Assembly: GCF_947502415.1 (NCBI RefSeq)
Contig: NZ_CANMZV010000008.1
Location: 1 to 64,000 of the forward strand
Source: an uncultured Photobacterium sp.
Lineage (GTDB): Bacteria > Pseudomonadota > Gammaproteobacteria > Enterobacterales > Vibrionaceae
Direction: 5' to 3'
Length of the DNA stretch: 64,000 bases
Shown here: positions 17,929 through 26,454 of the stretch, in pieces
Layout: each line of letters opens with the position of its first letter
Numbering within the stretch: the stretch's first letter is position 1
Program-made: the position numbers and the translations under genes
Notes under the pieces: model-generated
The model's input: only the letters and a program-made list of their open reading frames with translations
The model's database searches: none
Told to the model about the DNA's origin: nothing

Positions 17929-19296
17929 TCAGTGACTTTTTACGAGTGCCATCGGTTTGGCTGTTTGACTTTGAATATCACTCCAGACCATCGGTGCGAC
18001 AAACAGGAATAGCAAGATATTTGACAGCGGTACTGACAACCATATTCCGTCAACACCAATCCATTGTGGTAACAGGTACAGAAATGGTAGCTGCACCAGC
18101 ATATTTCCGGCAGAAATAGCCAGCGCTTTGCCTCCCTGATTTACTGCCATGAAATAAACTGACGACAGGGCAATAAAGCCATCAAGGAACATCGAAAACA
18201 GATGCAGACGAAGGCCATTTTCGGTTTCAGCTGCCAGCTGTGGGTCATCGTTGCTGAACATACTGATTAGGCTCTCAGGGTATAGATTGAGGAAAATTAC
18301 CGCCGCGATACCTGAAATAACAACGACTTTTATTGCTAATAATACGGTTGCCCTGATTTTGTCCCTTTGCCTTGCACCAAAGTAGTAACTCACCGGAGGC
18401 TGCATACCACTGGCGATGCCTTCTGACAGTAGATAGTACATAGTCATTAGGTAGCCGACGATGGCAAATGCCCCAACATGCACCGGGCTACCGTAAGTCA
18501 TAAACAGTTTATTATGCAGGGCGATAATAAAACTGAAGTAGCTGTACATGAAAAAACTGGACGTGCCAAGCCCGATAGTTCTTGCCGCCAGCGCCGGGCT
18601 AAATGTCGGCTTTCCCAAGCTTAGTCTTAGCTCCGATCGTGCTGAAAAAAAATACCCGACAGCAATGACAGTGATAACACTCTGTGAGATCACGGTTGCA
18701 ATCGCGGCTCCTTTCAGTCCCATATCCATATGGGCGATAAACAGATAGTCAAGCACGATGTTGATAATCGCTCCGAGCATCAGTAGCGCAGTTGAATAAT
18801 TTGGGCTGTTGTCATTTCTGATCAGCATTGGTAATGCGCCGGCTGCGATAGTGAAAACGGCTCCCCAGGTGAAGACCCCGATGTATGCCGAGCCCATTTC
18901 AAGCGTAGTGCCGATAGCTCCTTGAGCAATCAAGAGTGTCGGAGCTAACATCGCTAAAAATACCATTACCAATAGTCCGGCTAGGACGATAATGCCAAGC
19001 CCGCTAGACAGTGTTTGCTGGGCTTTGTGGTTATTACCTTCCCCACGGTAGATGGAAATAAGGCTGCCTGATCCCATACCGACTAACAGGCCAAGTCCGG
19101 AGATAATTCCGATCACTGGCCAGGCCATGTTAATACCGGCAAGTCCCTCAAAGCCGATATAGTGGCCCACAAAAATCCCATCGATCACCTGATACAGGCC
19201 ATTGACAAGCATGGCTGCGACAGAGGGGATGGCATAGCGCCAAAATGTGCGGCTTATGCTGTTGCTGTCATTCAACTCTTTTAATGTATCTGGCAT
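17929..19296 (-). CDS. MATE family efflux transporter
   Basis: 455 residues with about 12 hydrophobic helices in two related halves. The N-terminal half opens with RTFWRYAIPSVAAMLVNGLYQVIDGIFVGHYIG, the usual MATE first helix with the VDxxFVG-like motif, and later has GMGSGSLIS. The second half repeats the pattern (GIASGMQPPVSYYFGAR). It is probably a sodium- or proton-coupled exporter of cationic compounds. It is divergent from a LysR regulator, with two inverted repeats in the shared intergenic region, so that regulator probably controls it. Confidence 0.9.
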   Translation of the reverse strand: MPDTLKELNDSNSISRTFWRYAIPSVAAMLVNGLYQVIDGIFVGHYIGFEGLAGINMAWPVIGIISGLGLLVGMGSGSLISIYRGEGNNHKAQQTLSSGLGIIVLAGLLVMVFLAMLAPTLLIAQGAIGTTLEMGSAYIGVFTWGAVFTIAAGALPMLIRNDNSPNYSTALLMLGAIINIVLDYLFIAHMDMGLKGAAIATVISQSVITVIAVGYFFSARSELRLSLGKPTFSPALAARTIGLGTSSFFMYSYFSFIIALHNKLFMTYGSPVHVGAFAIVGYLMTMYYLLSEGIASGMQPPVSYYFGARQRDKIRATVLLAIKVVVISGIAAVIFLNLYPESLISMFSNDDPQLAAETENGLRLHLFSMFLDGFIALSSVYFMAVNQGGKALAISAGNMLVQLPFLYLLPQWIGVDGIWLSVPLSNILLFLFVAPMVWSDIQSQTAKPMALVKSH

Positions 19297-19335
19297 CTGT
19301 TTTCTCGATTATTTGTTTCTCTAGTAGCGTGAATT

Positions 19336-19390
19336 ATCCGTATTAGGCGGATTGATAAAAGTTAATATCTATCCGCTTTTCGGATAGATA
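19336..19390. promoter_or_regulatory. Paired inverted repeats between MATE and LysR genes
   Basis: Distal site ATCCG-N7-CGGAT (19336-19352). Proximal site is a perfect 10-bp repeat TATCTATCCG-N5-CGGATAGATA (19366-19390). The shared ATCCG...CGGAT core in two spaced copies fits recognition and activation sites of a LysR regulator in the divergent region. Confidence 0.6.
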
Positions 19391-19438
19391 AAATAAGGTG
19401 AAAGAAAAGTAGGTGAAGAAATTTGATAGGGAGACACA

Positions 19439-20311
19439 ATGAATTGGACATTGGATCAGCTTGAAGGCTTTGTGATGGCGGTGAAGCAGGGGTCTTTCTC
19501 GGCGGCTGCGAGAAAACTCGGTAAGGCTCAGTCACGGGTGAGTACGGCTATTACTAATCTTGAAGCTGATCTCGGATTTGAGCTGTTTGATCGCAGTGCT
19601 CGTTTGCCTGTCCTTACGCAGGAAGGTGAAGACATGTTTGTTGAAGCTCAGGCTGTGTTGGCTCAATGCCAGCGACTGCAGTCCCGGGCGATGACAGTTT
19701 CGAACGGTGAAGAATTGTCGCTCACGGTTGCTATGGATGAAGCGGTGCCCATTGCGCCATTTGAGCGTCTATACCTGCAAATAGCACAGCGTTTTCCGTC
19801 ACTTAAATTAACCATTATTAATGGCTCGCAGGCTGATATTGCCCAGTGGGTTGCCGAGAAAAAAGCTGACATTGGTGTTTTGTTTAATTTAAGGCAATTG
19901 CCTGACGCGCTTGACTTTATGTCGATTGGTCAGTTCCGGCACTCTTTGATTGTTTCCCGCCAGCATCCGCTTGCAGCCATTGCTGCGCCGACAATTAGTG
20001 ACCTTAATAACCATCGCCAGTTGGTGATAAGGGATCGGATGGGGGGACATTTGGCTAATCCTATTTCATCAAATTACTGGCATATCGACAGTTACTATTT
20101 GATTTCGTCAATGGTGATGCAAGGTGTCGGCTGGGCGTTGGTACCGGAGCATGTTGCTAAAGAAGACTGGTATGCGAGTGAGTTAGTTGAGCTGTCGACA
20201 GAGCATATATCAGAACCGCTGATGGTTGAAATGGGCGTCGTTCAGCGTCGGGATAAAGGTCGGGGACAGGTTATGAGTTGGTTATATGATGAGCTGAGCA
20301 AAATGTTCTGA
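19439..20311 (+). CDS. LysR-family transcriptional regulator
   Basis: 290 residues. AGGGAG precedes ATG 19439. The winged helix (SFSAAARKLGKAQSRVSTAITNLE) and LTQEGEDMF linker are standard. The effector domain follows (LSLTVAMDEAVP and later GVGWALVPEHVA). It is divergent from the MATE transporter and shares its intergenic inverted repeats, which suggests control of that exporter and of itself. The inducer is unknown. Confidence 0.9.
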   Translation: MNWTLDQLEGFVMAVKQGSFSAAARKLGKAQSRVSTAITNLEADLGFELFDRSARLPVLTQEGEDMFVEAQAVLAQCQRLQSRAMTVSNGEELSLTVAMDEAVPIAPFERLYLQIAQRFPSLKLTIINGSQADIAQWVAEKKADIGVLFNLRQLPDALDFMSIGQFRHSLIVSRQHPLAAIAAPTISDLNNHRQLVIRDRMGGHLANPISSNYWHIDSYYLISSMVMQGVGWALVPEHVAKEDWYASELVELSTEHISEPLMVEMGVVQRRDKGRGQVMSWLYDELSKMF

Positions 20312-20420
20312 ATCCCTTTACTCTATGCATAACTTTACGTTTTGCAGACATTTTTCTGTATGAAATCAGAGTATGATAACCAAAGTGCGAATGAGTAAGG
20401 AAGGGAGGAAAGAGCAAATT

Positions 20421-22358
20421 ATGCCTGCTCAAGAAAAGACATCTACCGTTAATTTGCCGTTGGTTTTGGCTGGGCCCATTTTACGCAAATGTACCGTGAG
20501 TGAGCTGTCGGTTTGGCTCGTAACTTCAGAACCACTTGATGCCTCGTTTTCTCTGTACCTTCCCGGAGAAACTAAGGCCTTTTATTCGCACCCTATTTCA
20601 TCGGAACACCAGCTTCAGGTCGGGCGAACTGCATGGGTGGTGATGGCTAACCTGAAAGGGGATTTCCCCGTCGATACGGTGCTGGAATATGAACTTTTCA
20701 CTCAGCATGGCTCCCTCTCAGATCTCGTCCCTTTCTTGTTATATGCTGGTGAAAATCGTCTGTCTTTTTGCATTCGCACCCAGGCGAGCTATGTGATGCA
20801 TGGTTCTTGTCGAAACCCGCATTATCCGAGCCAAGACAGCCTGGTAGCGGCAGATAGCAAAGTTGCTTCGCTGGCGGTGGGCGAGCGTCCATCGTTGCTA
20901 ATGATGAGCGGGGATCAGATCTATGCCGATCATGTCGCAGGCCCGATGCTTGATGTGATCCAGCAAGTGATTCATTTACTCGGCTTGCCTGATGAAAACT
21001 TTGCCCAAGGGCCAGTGGCGAATACTCAATCACTGTATCTGCACGGTTATAATTTTTATGGCCGTGATCAGATCCTGCCACATTATGTTGATTCTGGTAA
21101 CTGGTTGTCTGATAGTGGGGTGGGCGCATGGTTGCCGCATCGTGGTCGTCCTGTTTTCAGTTCGCGTGAAAGCGAAAATCACCTGATGAGTTTTAGTGAG
21201 TTCTTTGCCATGTATTTGTTGGTGTGGTCACCACAGCTATGGCACTTTGTCGATAGTGAGAGGTTGAAGAAACAGGGCTTTCAGTGTGGGCAACGGGTAC
21301 TTGAACCTAAGTGGCAGGAGCGTTGGTACGAAGAAAAGCAGCATATTGATGAATTTGTTGTCGGTTTGCCACAAGTTCAACGCTTAATGGCGCATATTCC
21401 AACCTATATGATTTTTGATGACCACGATGTTACAGATGACTGGAATCTGACGATTGGTTGGGAAAAGGCTGCTTACGGCAATTTATTATCGCGCCGAATT
21501 ATCGGTAACGGTTTGATCAGCTATTGGTTGTGCCAAGGATGGGGGAATGCGCCTGAACACTTTGATTTAACGTTCTGGTCTTATGCTAAAACTTTTTTTA
21601 CCGATCCTTGTAATGCTCATCAGGATCAGTTTATTGATTATCTCTATCGCTTTGAGAAGTGGCATTACGCGATAGAGACAACCCCTAAAATGTTGGTGCT
21701 GGATACCCGAACCCGACGTTGGCGATCAGAGTCAAAAATGAATAAGCCATCAGGTCTGATGGACTGGGAGGCTCTAACAGAGTTGCAGCAATCTTTGCTG
21801 AATGAACCTGCGGTGATACTGGTTTCGGCGGCACCGATGTTCGGGGTGAAATTTATTGAGATGTTGCAACGGGGGATGACTTGGTTAGGACTGCCTTTGT
21901 TAATCGATGCCGAGAATTGGATGGCGCATCCGGGGGCGGCGAATACTCTGCTGAGTATTTTTACCCATACTAAAACCCCAACAAATTTTGTGATCTTGTC
22001 TGGCGATGTTCATTACTCTTTTGCTTATGACGTTAAGTTGCGCTTTCGCCGTAGTAGTCCGAATATCTACCAAATTACTTCTAGTGGTATAAAAAATGAG
22101 TTTCCGAATGCCTTGCTTCGGGTTTGTGATTTTATGGACCGGGCTTTATATAGTCCCCATTCGCCGTTGAACTGGTTTACCAAACGTAAGCGCATGAAGA
22201 TTAAAAAGCGGGATCCAGATACTCCGGGTAGCCATCGGTTGGTAAATCGAAGTGCGATTGGTGAATTGCGATTGGATAGTAATGGCAGGCCAACTGACAT
22301 TGCTATTCTGACCGCTGATGGTAAGCGAGTTGTGTTTCCCAAGATAACGTCGAATTAG
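20421..22358 (+). CDS. PhoD-like metallophosphatase family protein
   Basis: 645 residues from ATG 20421, with GGAGG 12 bases upstream; in-frame ATGs at 20373 and 20391 are alternatives. An N-terminal beta-sandwich domain precedes the PhoD-like metallophosphatase domain. Metal-binding motifs in order are HGSCRNP, MMSGDQIYADHVA, MIFDDHDVTDDWN and LSGDVHYSF, with a further Asp in VLDTRTRRW. The family binds Fe3+/Ca2+ and cleaves phosphomonoesters or phosphodiesters. There is no clear Sec or Tat signal, so unlike secreted PhoD it is probably cytoplasmic. The substrate is unknown. The spacing from the LysR gene is about 110 bases in the same direction. Confidence 0.82.
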   Translation: MPAQEKTSTVNLPLVLAGPILRKCTVSELSVWLVTSEPLDASFSLYLPGETKAFYSHPISSEHQLQVGRTAWVVMANLKGDFPVDTVLEYELFTQHGSLSDLVPFLLYAGENRLSFCIRTQASYVMHGSCRNPHYPSQDSLVAADSKVASLAVGERPSLLMMSGDQIYADHVAGPMLDVIQQVIHLLGLPDENFAQGPVANTQSLYLHGYNFYGRDQILPHYVDSGNWLSDSGVGAWLPHRGRPVFSSRESENHLMSFSEFFAMYLLVWSPQLWHFVDSERLKKQGFQCGQRVLEPKWQERWYEEKQHIDEFVVGLPQVQRLMAHIPTYMIFDDHDVTDDWNLTIGWEKAAYGNLLSRRIIGNGLISYWLCQGWGNAPEHFDLTFWSYAKTFFTDPCNAHQDQFIDYLYRFEKWHYAIETTPKMLVLDTRTRRWRSESKMNKPSGLMDWEALTELQQSLLNEPAVILVSAAPMFGVKFIEMLQRGMTWLGLPLLIDAENWMAHPGAANTLLSIFTHTKTPTNFVILSGDVHYSFAYDVKLRFRRSSPNIYQITSSGIKNEFPNALLRVCDFMDRALYSPHSPLNWFTKRKRMKIKKRDPDTPGSHRLVNRSAIGELRLDSNGRPTDIAILTADGKRVVFPKITSN

Positions 22359-22453
22359 CTATCAACGGCTAAACTATATTGATACCAAAGAAGGATTTAT
22401 CAGGAAATTCGACTCGGAAATTGTTAGGTGCTAACAAGCTCTGAGGAGGTGTT

Positions 22454-22831
22454 ATGAATTACTTACATGGCATATCGATGGATGTGGAACGGTTGGATGA
22501 ACGTATCTTTATGGAGTTTAAGGCTATTGGTACCCTTACTCATTCTGACTATAAAAAAATCACACCGCAGATAGATGAGGCTTTGATCGGAATAAACAAC
22601 CCTATTGTGAATGCGTATGTCGATAGTACTGAGTTTGAAGGTTGGCAGTTACAAGCGGCATGGGATGATTTGCTGTTGGGTATGAAACACGGGAAAAAGT
22701 TCAACAAGGTTGCTGTTTACGGAAATGGTGAGTGGGATGATCTTATCTCCAGGGTTGGCACCTGGTTTGTCTCCGGTGAGGTGAAGTGCTTTGAAGAGCC
22801 TCTGGATGCCTTGAGCTGGCTTCGGGAATAA
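22454..22831 (+). CDS. SpoIIAA-like (DUF3478/STAS-like) protein
   Basis: 125 residues after a strong GAGGAGG site. The SpoIIAA-like fold is suggested by RIFMEFKAIGTLTHSDYKKITP at the N-terminus, NAYVDSTEFEGWQLQAAWDDL in the middle, and KVAVYGNGEWDDLISRVG followed by CFEEPLDALSWL at the end. Proteins of this group bind lipids or partner proteins and are often called universal-stress or YngI-like; no enzymatic residues are evident. It follows the phosphatase gene by 95 bases and may be cotranscribed. Confidence 0.8.
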   Translation: MNYLHGISMDVERLDERIFMEFKAIGTLTHSDYKKITPQIDEALIGINNPIVNAYVDSTEFEGWQLQAAWDDLLLGMKHGKKFNKVAVYGNGEWDDLISRVGTWFVSGEVKCFEEPLDALSWLRE

Positions 22832-22859
22832 ATGCCCGACTGATGTTATAGCAGTGTGG

Positions 22860-22917
22860 TTGATATGGTTGTGTGATTGATATGGTTGTGTGATTGATAT
22901 GGTTGTGTGATTGATAT
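22860..22917 (+). repeat. 17-bp tandem repeat, 3.4 copies
   Basis: The unit TTGATATGGTTGTGTGA occurs three times without mismatch (22860-22876, 22877-22893, 22894-22910), followed by a partial TTGATAT. The 247-base gap around it has no supported gene. Exact copies imply recent expansion. Confidence 0.9.
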
Positions 22918-23078
22918 AACGGCGTGCTCGATGTTATAGCTGCATGAGTATGGCATTGAAATAGTTGATGAATTACTATGAGTATGTTTTTCACAATAAT
23001 ATATCGATGATGATTGGCTCATGCCTGTCGTACTTTTAGCTTCGGAATAAGAACGGAATCGCAGTTATAAAGGTGATC

Positions 23079-23729
23079 ATGGACAGATTAAAAACGGCTG
23101 TAGCCTTACTTGTTGCATTACTGCCTGTTATGGTTGTGGCTGAGACAGAAGAACAGCCAATATCGCCATTACAGTATTTTGTCGGCGTAAAAGGCGGGGT
23201 TAGCAAAATCGGCAACTCGAACCGAGTTGTGCAAAACGGTGGTGAGAAACTTGAGACAAAATCGTCAGATTTTGAAGGCTTTGCCGGTATGGACCTCGGT
23301 ATTTACACTCCAGGTGGTAGGAGCCGTGTTTATTATAGCTTTGAGCAACACCGTTCTGAGAGTAAGTATTCAAATACATTAGATTTTGAAACTATTGCCA
23401 ATATGCATCTGCTAAGTGCTGATTATCTTTTTCGGCAACAAAGTTCGTTAAATCCGTTTGTGGGTTTGCATTTCGGTTACGCATCGGTTGAGCCTGAATT
23501 AGGCAGTTCCGGTCAATTTGATGAGAGTGGATTGGTGTTCGGCTTGCAAGCGGGTATCAGCTGGACTGTGTTAGACACGTTCGGTTTAGAGTTTGGTGTT
23601 CGTCATTCGTTGTTACCTTCTGATATTAAAAGCGGAACGAGTGTTGAGAATAACGGAAATTCAGTGACGGTTGAGTCTCAGCAAAAAGGGGTTACATCGT
23701 TATATGCTGGAGCCAGTTATCGTTTCTAG
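23079..23729 (+). CDS. Outer-membrane beta-barrel protein (OmpA/OmpW-like porin fold)
   Basis: 216 residues from ATG 23079, preceded by AAAGGTGATC; an in-frame GTG six bases upstream is less likely. A signal peptide ends near MVVAE (residue about 21). The mature part is a series of amphipathic strands (YFVGVKGGVSKIG, SRVYYSFEQHRSES, FVGLHFGYASVEP, FGLEFGVRHSLLP) ending TSLYAGASYRF, with the C-terminal Phe that the Bam machinery recognises. About eight strands are expected. It resembles the outer-membrane beta-barrel domain family. The role is unknown. Confidence 0.8.
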   Translation: MDRLKTAVALLVALLPVMVVAETEEQPISPLQYFVGVKGGVSKIGNSNRVVQNGGEKLETKSSDFEGFAGMDLGIYTPGGRSRVYYSFEQHRSESKYSNTLDFETIANMHLLSADYLFRQQSSLNPFVGLHFGYASVEPELGSSGQFDESGLVFGLQAGISWTVLDTFGLEFGVRHSLLPSDIKSGTSVENNGNSVTVESQQKGVTSLYAGASYRF

Positions 23730-23784
23730 GCTTTAATATCCCCCGTATCGTCTTGGCTGCCAGGTGGTTGATGGCAAGCATCGG

Positions 23785-23812
23785 TTTACTACCGGCTTCA
23801 GCTGCGTATAAT
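23785..23812 (+). promoter_or_regulatory. Candidate promoter of the QueD-like gene
   Basis: TTTACT and TATAAT separated by 16 bases, with the -10 ending 44 bases before the start codon. Located by eye. Confidence 0.5.
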
Positions 23813-23856
23813 GCCCTGCTAGTTTAACGACAACCATTATCAGTAAGGACTTCAGT

Positions 23857-24738
23857 TTGAAGCTATTTGTCAGAGATCTTACCGTCATCGATGCCTCTTA
23901 CCTGTGTGAAAAACGAGGTATGGTTGGCGAAAGTTGGATCCTCGATGTGGTGATGTCGGGTGAGCTGAATGAAATGAGCATGGTGCTTGATTTTAGTCGG
24001 GTCAAAAAGCAAATCAAACAGCTGGTGGATGAGTATGTCGATCACCGCCTGATTGTGCCGACTCAGAATTCCCGTATTCACGTTGCTGAAAGCAAGCCAG
24101 GTTATGCAACAGTTGATTTGTTGCGTGAAGGGAAGAGCATCCACCTGAACTGCCCTGAGCAGGCATATTGTTATATTGATGATGACGCAGTAACGATTGA
24201 ATCAGTTACTCAGCATTTGCACAAGGTTCTGGAAGGTAAGCTGCCGGAGAATGTTCAGGGGCTGGAGCTGAAGCTGCGTCATGAAAAGATTGACGGTGCT
24301 TTTTATCACTATAGCCATGGTCTGAAAAAACACGATGGTAACTGTCAGCGTATTGCTCACGGTCATCGTTCGCCTGTTGAGTTGATTGTTGATGGTCAGC
24401 GAGATACCGAACTGGAGCTTCAGTGGGCTGAGCGCTGGCAAGATATTTACTTGGGCAGCAGCGAAGATGTTGTAGCTCTGCCGGAGTTGGGGCTGAGTGA
24501 ACATGCGGCTGTTGCATCTGATACAACTCACTATGGCTTTCGTTATACCGCACCACAGGGTGAGTTTGAGCTGGCAATTGCGCGCGCTGAAACTGAAATC
24601 CTTAATACCGATACGACAGTTGAGCTTCTGGCCCAATATATTGGTGAGCAGGTGAGTCCGACGGTTAAGGGCAAGTCCCTTGATGTTGTTGCCTACGAAG
24701 GTGTAGGCAAAGGCGCAATGGCTTCTGTCGTCTTTTGA
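23857..24738 (+). CDS. Tandem 6-pyruvoyl-tetrahydropterin synthase / QueD-like protein
   Basis: 293 residues starting at TTG 23857 with TAAGGA upstream. Two PTPS-like halves are visible. The first has MVLDFSRVKKQIKQLVDEYVDHRLIV, the family's MDFxxLK...LDHxxLN segment. The second has YHYSHGLKKHDGNCQRIAHGHRS, which holds the catalytic Cys and the HGH zinc ligands. A single QueD is about 120 residues, so this is a double-domain form in which the first half lacks an obvious HGH motif. QueD converts dihydroneopterin triphosphate to 6-carboxytetrahydropterin for queuosine synthesis. Whether this long form does so is not certain. It has its own promoter and terminator. Confidence 0.75.
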   Translation: MKLFVRDLTVIDASYLCEKRGMVGESWILDVVMSGELNEMSMVLDFSRVKKQIKQLVDEYVDHRLIVPTQNSRIHVAESKPGYATVDLLREGKSIHLNCPEQAYCYIDDDAVTIESVTQHLHKVLEGKLPENVQGLELKLRHEKIDGAFYHYSHGLKKHDGNCQRIAHGHRSPVELIVDGQRDTELELQWAERWQDIYLGSSEDVVALPELGLSEHAAVASDTTHYGFRYTAPQGEFELAIARAETEILNTDTTVELLAQYIGEQVSPTVKGKSLDVVAYEGVGKGAMASVVF

Positions 24739-24747
24739 TAGAATAAT

Positions 24748-24776
24748 AAGAGCCCTCAGCTGTGAGGGCTCTTTGT
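24748..24776 (+). terminator. Terminator of the QueD-like gene
   Basis: Perfect 11-bp stem AAGAGCCCTCA/TGAGGGCTCTT with a 4-base loop and a short T-rich tail. It may also serve the convergent gene. Confidence 0.88.
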
Positions 24777-24794
24777 CTGTTTAATCTACCCTTT

Positions 24795-25298
24795 TTACTT
24801 CCTTAGTGTTTTTCTCGCCCAGTCGTGGATCAGTTGTTTCTCGTAAACCAGTGCCCTGCTACCGCTTCCTCCAAGGACACTCGATTGGTAGTTCAGATCC
24901 GTTAATCTCACGCTATCAGATTTGAGTGCTTTCCCATCCTGTTTGATTTGATAATTAAAGCTGATTGCCGGTGGAGTAATACTGGTCAACACGCGTATCT
25001 CTTGTCCTGTATTTGAGCTGTGGCGGGTATCTCCGGCCAGATCAAGGTTTGTTACTTGAATACGCAAGGTTTGTTCTGGCTTGAGGTAAACTCTGGCCAT
25101 TTCACTGAAATGTTCGCTAAGCCGCTGAAATAGGTTGGACTGGAAACGTTTTTGGCTCCCGCCTGTAGTGCGGATGTCGCGATAGTTTTCGGGGCTTACC
25201 CAGGTAACATAAGCTGGCGGGATATGGATAGTCTCGTCGGCCATGGCAGATAGGCTAAAGATGAAAAGGCCGGTACTAAGCCTGATAGGAATTTTCAT
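24795..25298 (-). CDS. DUF3016 family secreted protein
   Basis: 167 residues from ATG 25298, chosen because GGAGG lies eight bases upstream and because it opens a clean signal peptide (MKIPIRLSTGLFIFSLSAMA). Longer in-frame starts would put the signal peptide in the interior. The mature part matches DUF3016: VTWVSPENYRDIRT at the N-terminus, then FSEMARVYLKPEQTLRIQVTNLDLAG and RVLTSITPPAI. It is predicted to be periplasmic. Function is unknown. It converges on the QueD-like gene. Confidence 0.82.
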   Translation of the reverse strand: MKIPIRLSTGLFIFSLSAMADETIHIPPAYVTWVSPENYRDIRTTGGSQKRFQSNLFQRLSEHFSEMARVYLKPEQTLRIQVTNLDLAGDTRHSSNTGQEIRVLTSITPPAISFNYQIKQDGKALKSDSVRLTDLNYQSSVLGGSGSRALVYEKQLIHDWARKTLRK

Positions 25299-25505
25299 GG
25301 ATGAAGCCTCCAAAAGGTGCAAGGATTTATGCCTGTGTATTGGCAAGGTGTCACCTTGGTATAAAAGATTATTCCCACAGTTAAGTCTATCAAACGATCC
25401 ACCCATTAGCATGAACGATACTGACCTGGATGCCATAAGAACTAACTTGTTTAAAAATAATAACTTACAGACGTGATAATTAATGTGTTGTCACAGCCTA
25501 AGGAA

Positions 25506-25537
25506 GGGAGGTGCTCGCTTGGCGCCTCCCTCCCTTT
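25506..25537 (+). terminator. GC-rich hairpin with T-rich tail
   Basis: GGGAGG-T-GC...GC-G-CCTCCC followed by TCCCTTTGTTTT. No plus-strand gene ends close by. The 400-base gap 25299-25700 otherwise holds only the IclR-type operator repeats. Confidence 0.4.
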
Positions 25538-25590
25538 GTTTTAACTTGCCTATTATGGCGAAACCGGAATTTTATAAGCCATTATTCTTT

Positions 25591-25646
25591 CATTGTGGGA
25601 ATCACTATTGCTAATTTCCATTACATTCTTACATTGTAGGAATCAC
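25591..25646 (+). promoter_or_regulatory. Two 15-bp direct repeats upstream of the IclR gene
   Basis: CATTGTGGGAATCAC (25591-25605) and CATTGTAGGAATCAC (25632-25646) differ at one base. Their starts are 41 bases apart, close to four helical turns. They precede the IclR regulator by 54 bases and are a likely autoregulatory operator. Confidence 0.6.
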
Positions 25647-25700
25647 GCTTGAGTCGCGCCAAGATATGAGCGTTAATGACTGGGTCAAGGGAAGTGGTTT

Positions 25701-26435
25701 ATGACAAGCAAATACACACTCAATTCAAATGAAAAAATGTTGCAGGTGCTAATGCACATTGCATCATCGTCTGAGCCTTTATTGGCTCAGGAGATAATAG
25801 AACAGATAGGTATGCCGACCAGCAGTCTGTATCGGTATCTGGCGATATTAAAACAATGGAATCTGATAGAAGAAAACCATGGCCAGAAGTCCTATGGTGT
25901 TGGTCCTGCAGCATTGCAGCTGCTGCGTAATTTCCAGATGTTTTCTCCGTTGTCTGATGGGGTTCATCCGGTTTTGAAAAGGCTACAGCAACAGACAGGT
26001 GAAATGGCCGCATACATGGTACCCGTTGGTTTTAGGGCGTTGTGTGTGGCTCGTATCGACAGTCCCCACGCATTACGTTGTGCCTATGAACAGGGACAGA
26101 GCCAGCCATTGTTTCGCGGCGCTTCGTCGAAGGTGATGCTGGCTCATTTTCCCCAGCAGCGTCTGATGAGTACGTTGCACCATTTCGGGATTAACCAGGA
26201 TGCTGATGTCGAACGATGGCTGGCGGAGCTTGCCAAAATAAAACAAGACGGTTACGCCATCAGTTCCTCTGAGTTTGATCCCGGGGTGGCTGGCGTTAGC
26301 GCACCGGTGTTTGCGGGGAATAAAGTTGTCGGTGCTGTTAGTGTTATGGCACCGGAAGAACGGGTACTCGAATGTAAAAACAGGATTGTTTTTGCGGTGT
26401 TACAGGCCGCAAGGTTATTACCTCCCGATCATTGA
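25701..26435 (+). CDS. IclR-family transcriptional regulator
   Basis: 244 residues. AAGGGAAG precedes ATG 25701. The N-terminal winged helix (LLAQEIIEQIGMPTSSLYRYLAILKQWNLI) is followed by the IclR effector domain (GEMAAYMVPVGFRALCVARID, GASSKVMLAHFPQ, and GVAGVSAPVFAGNKVVGAVSV near the end). It should bind the two direct repeats upstream. The HutG-like gene starts 19 bases after its stop, so the two form an operon and the regulator probably senses a substrate or product of that pathway. Confidence 0.9.
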   Translation: MTSKYTLNSNEKMLQVLMHIASSSEPLLAQEIIEQIGMPTSSLYRYLAILKQWNLIEENHGQKSYGVGPAALQLLRNFQMFSPLSDGVHPVLKRLQQQTGEMAAYMVPVGFRALCVARIDSPHALRCAYEQGQSQPLFRGASSKVMLAHFPQQRLMSTLHHFGINQDADVERWLAELAKIKQDGYAISSSEFDPGVAGVSAPVFAGNKVVGAVSVMAPEERVLECKNRIVFAVLQAARLLPPDH

Positions 26436-26454
26436 TAAAAATAAGGGGCTTATT

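Noticed and set aside
22743..22994. Minus-strand protein with repeated NHINHTTISIT-like sequence
   Set aside because: It is produced by the 17-bp DNA tandem repeat read in one frame and overlaps the end of the SpoIIAA-like gene.
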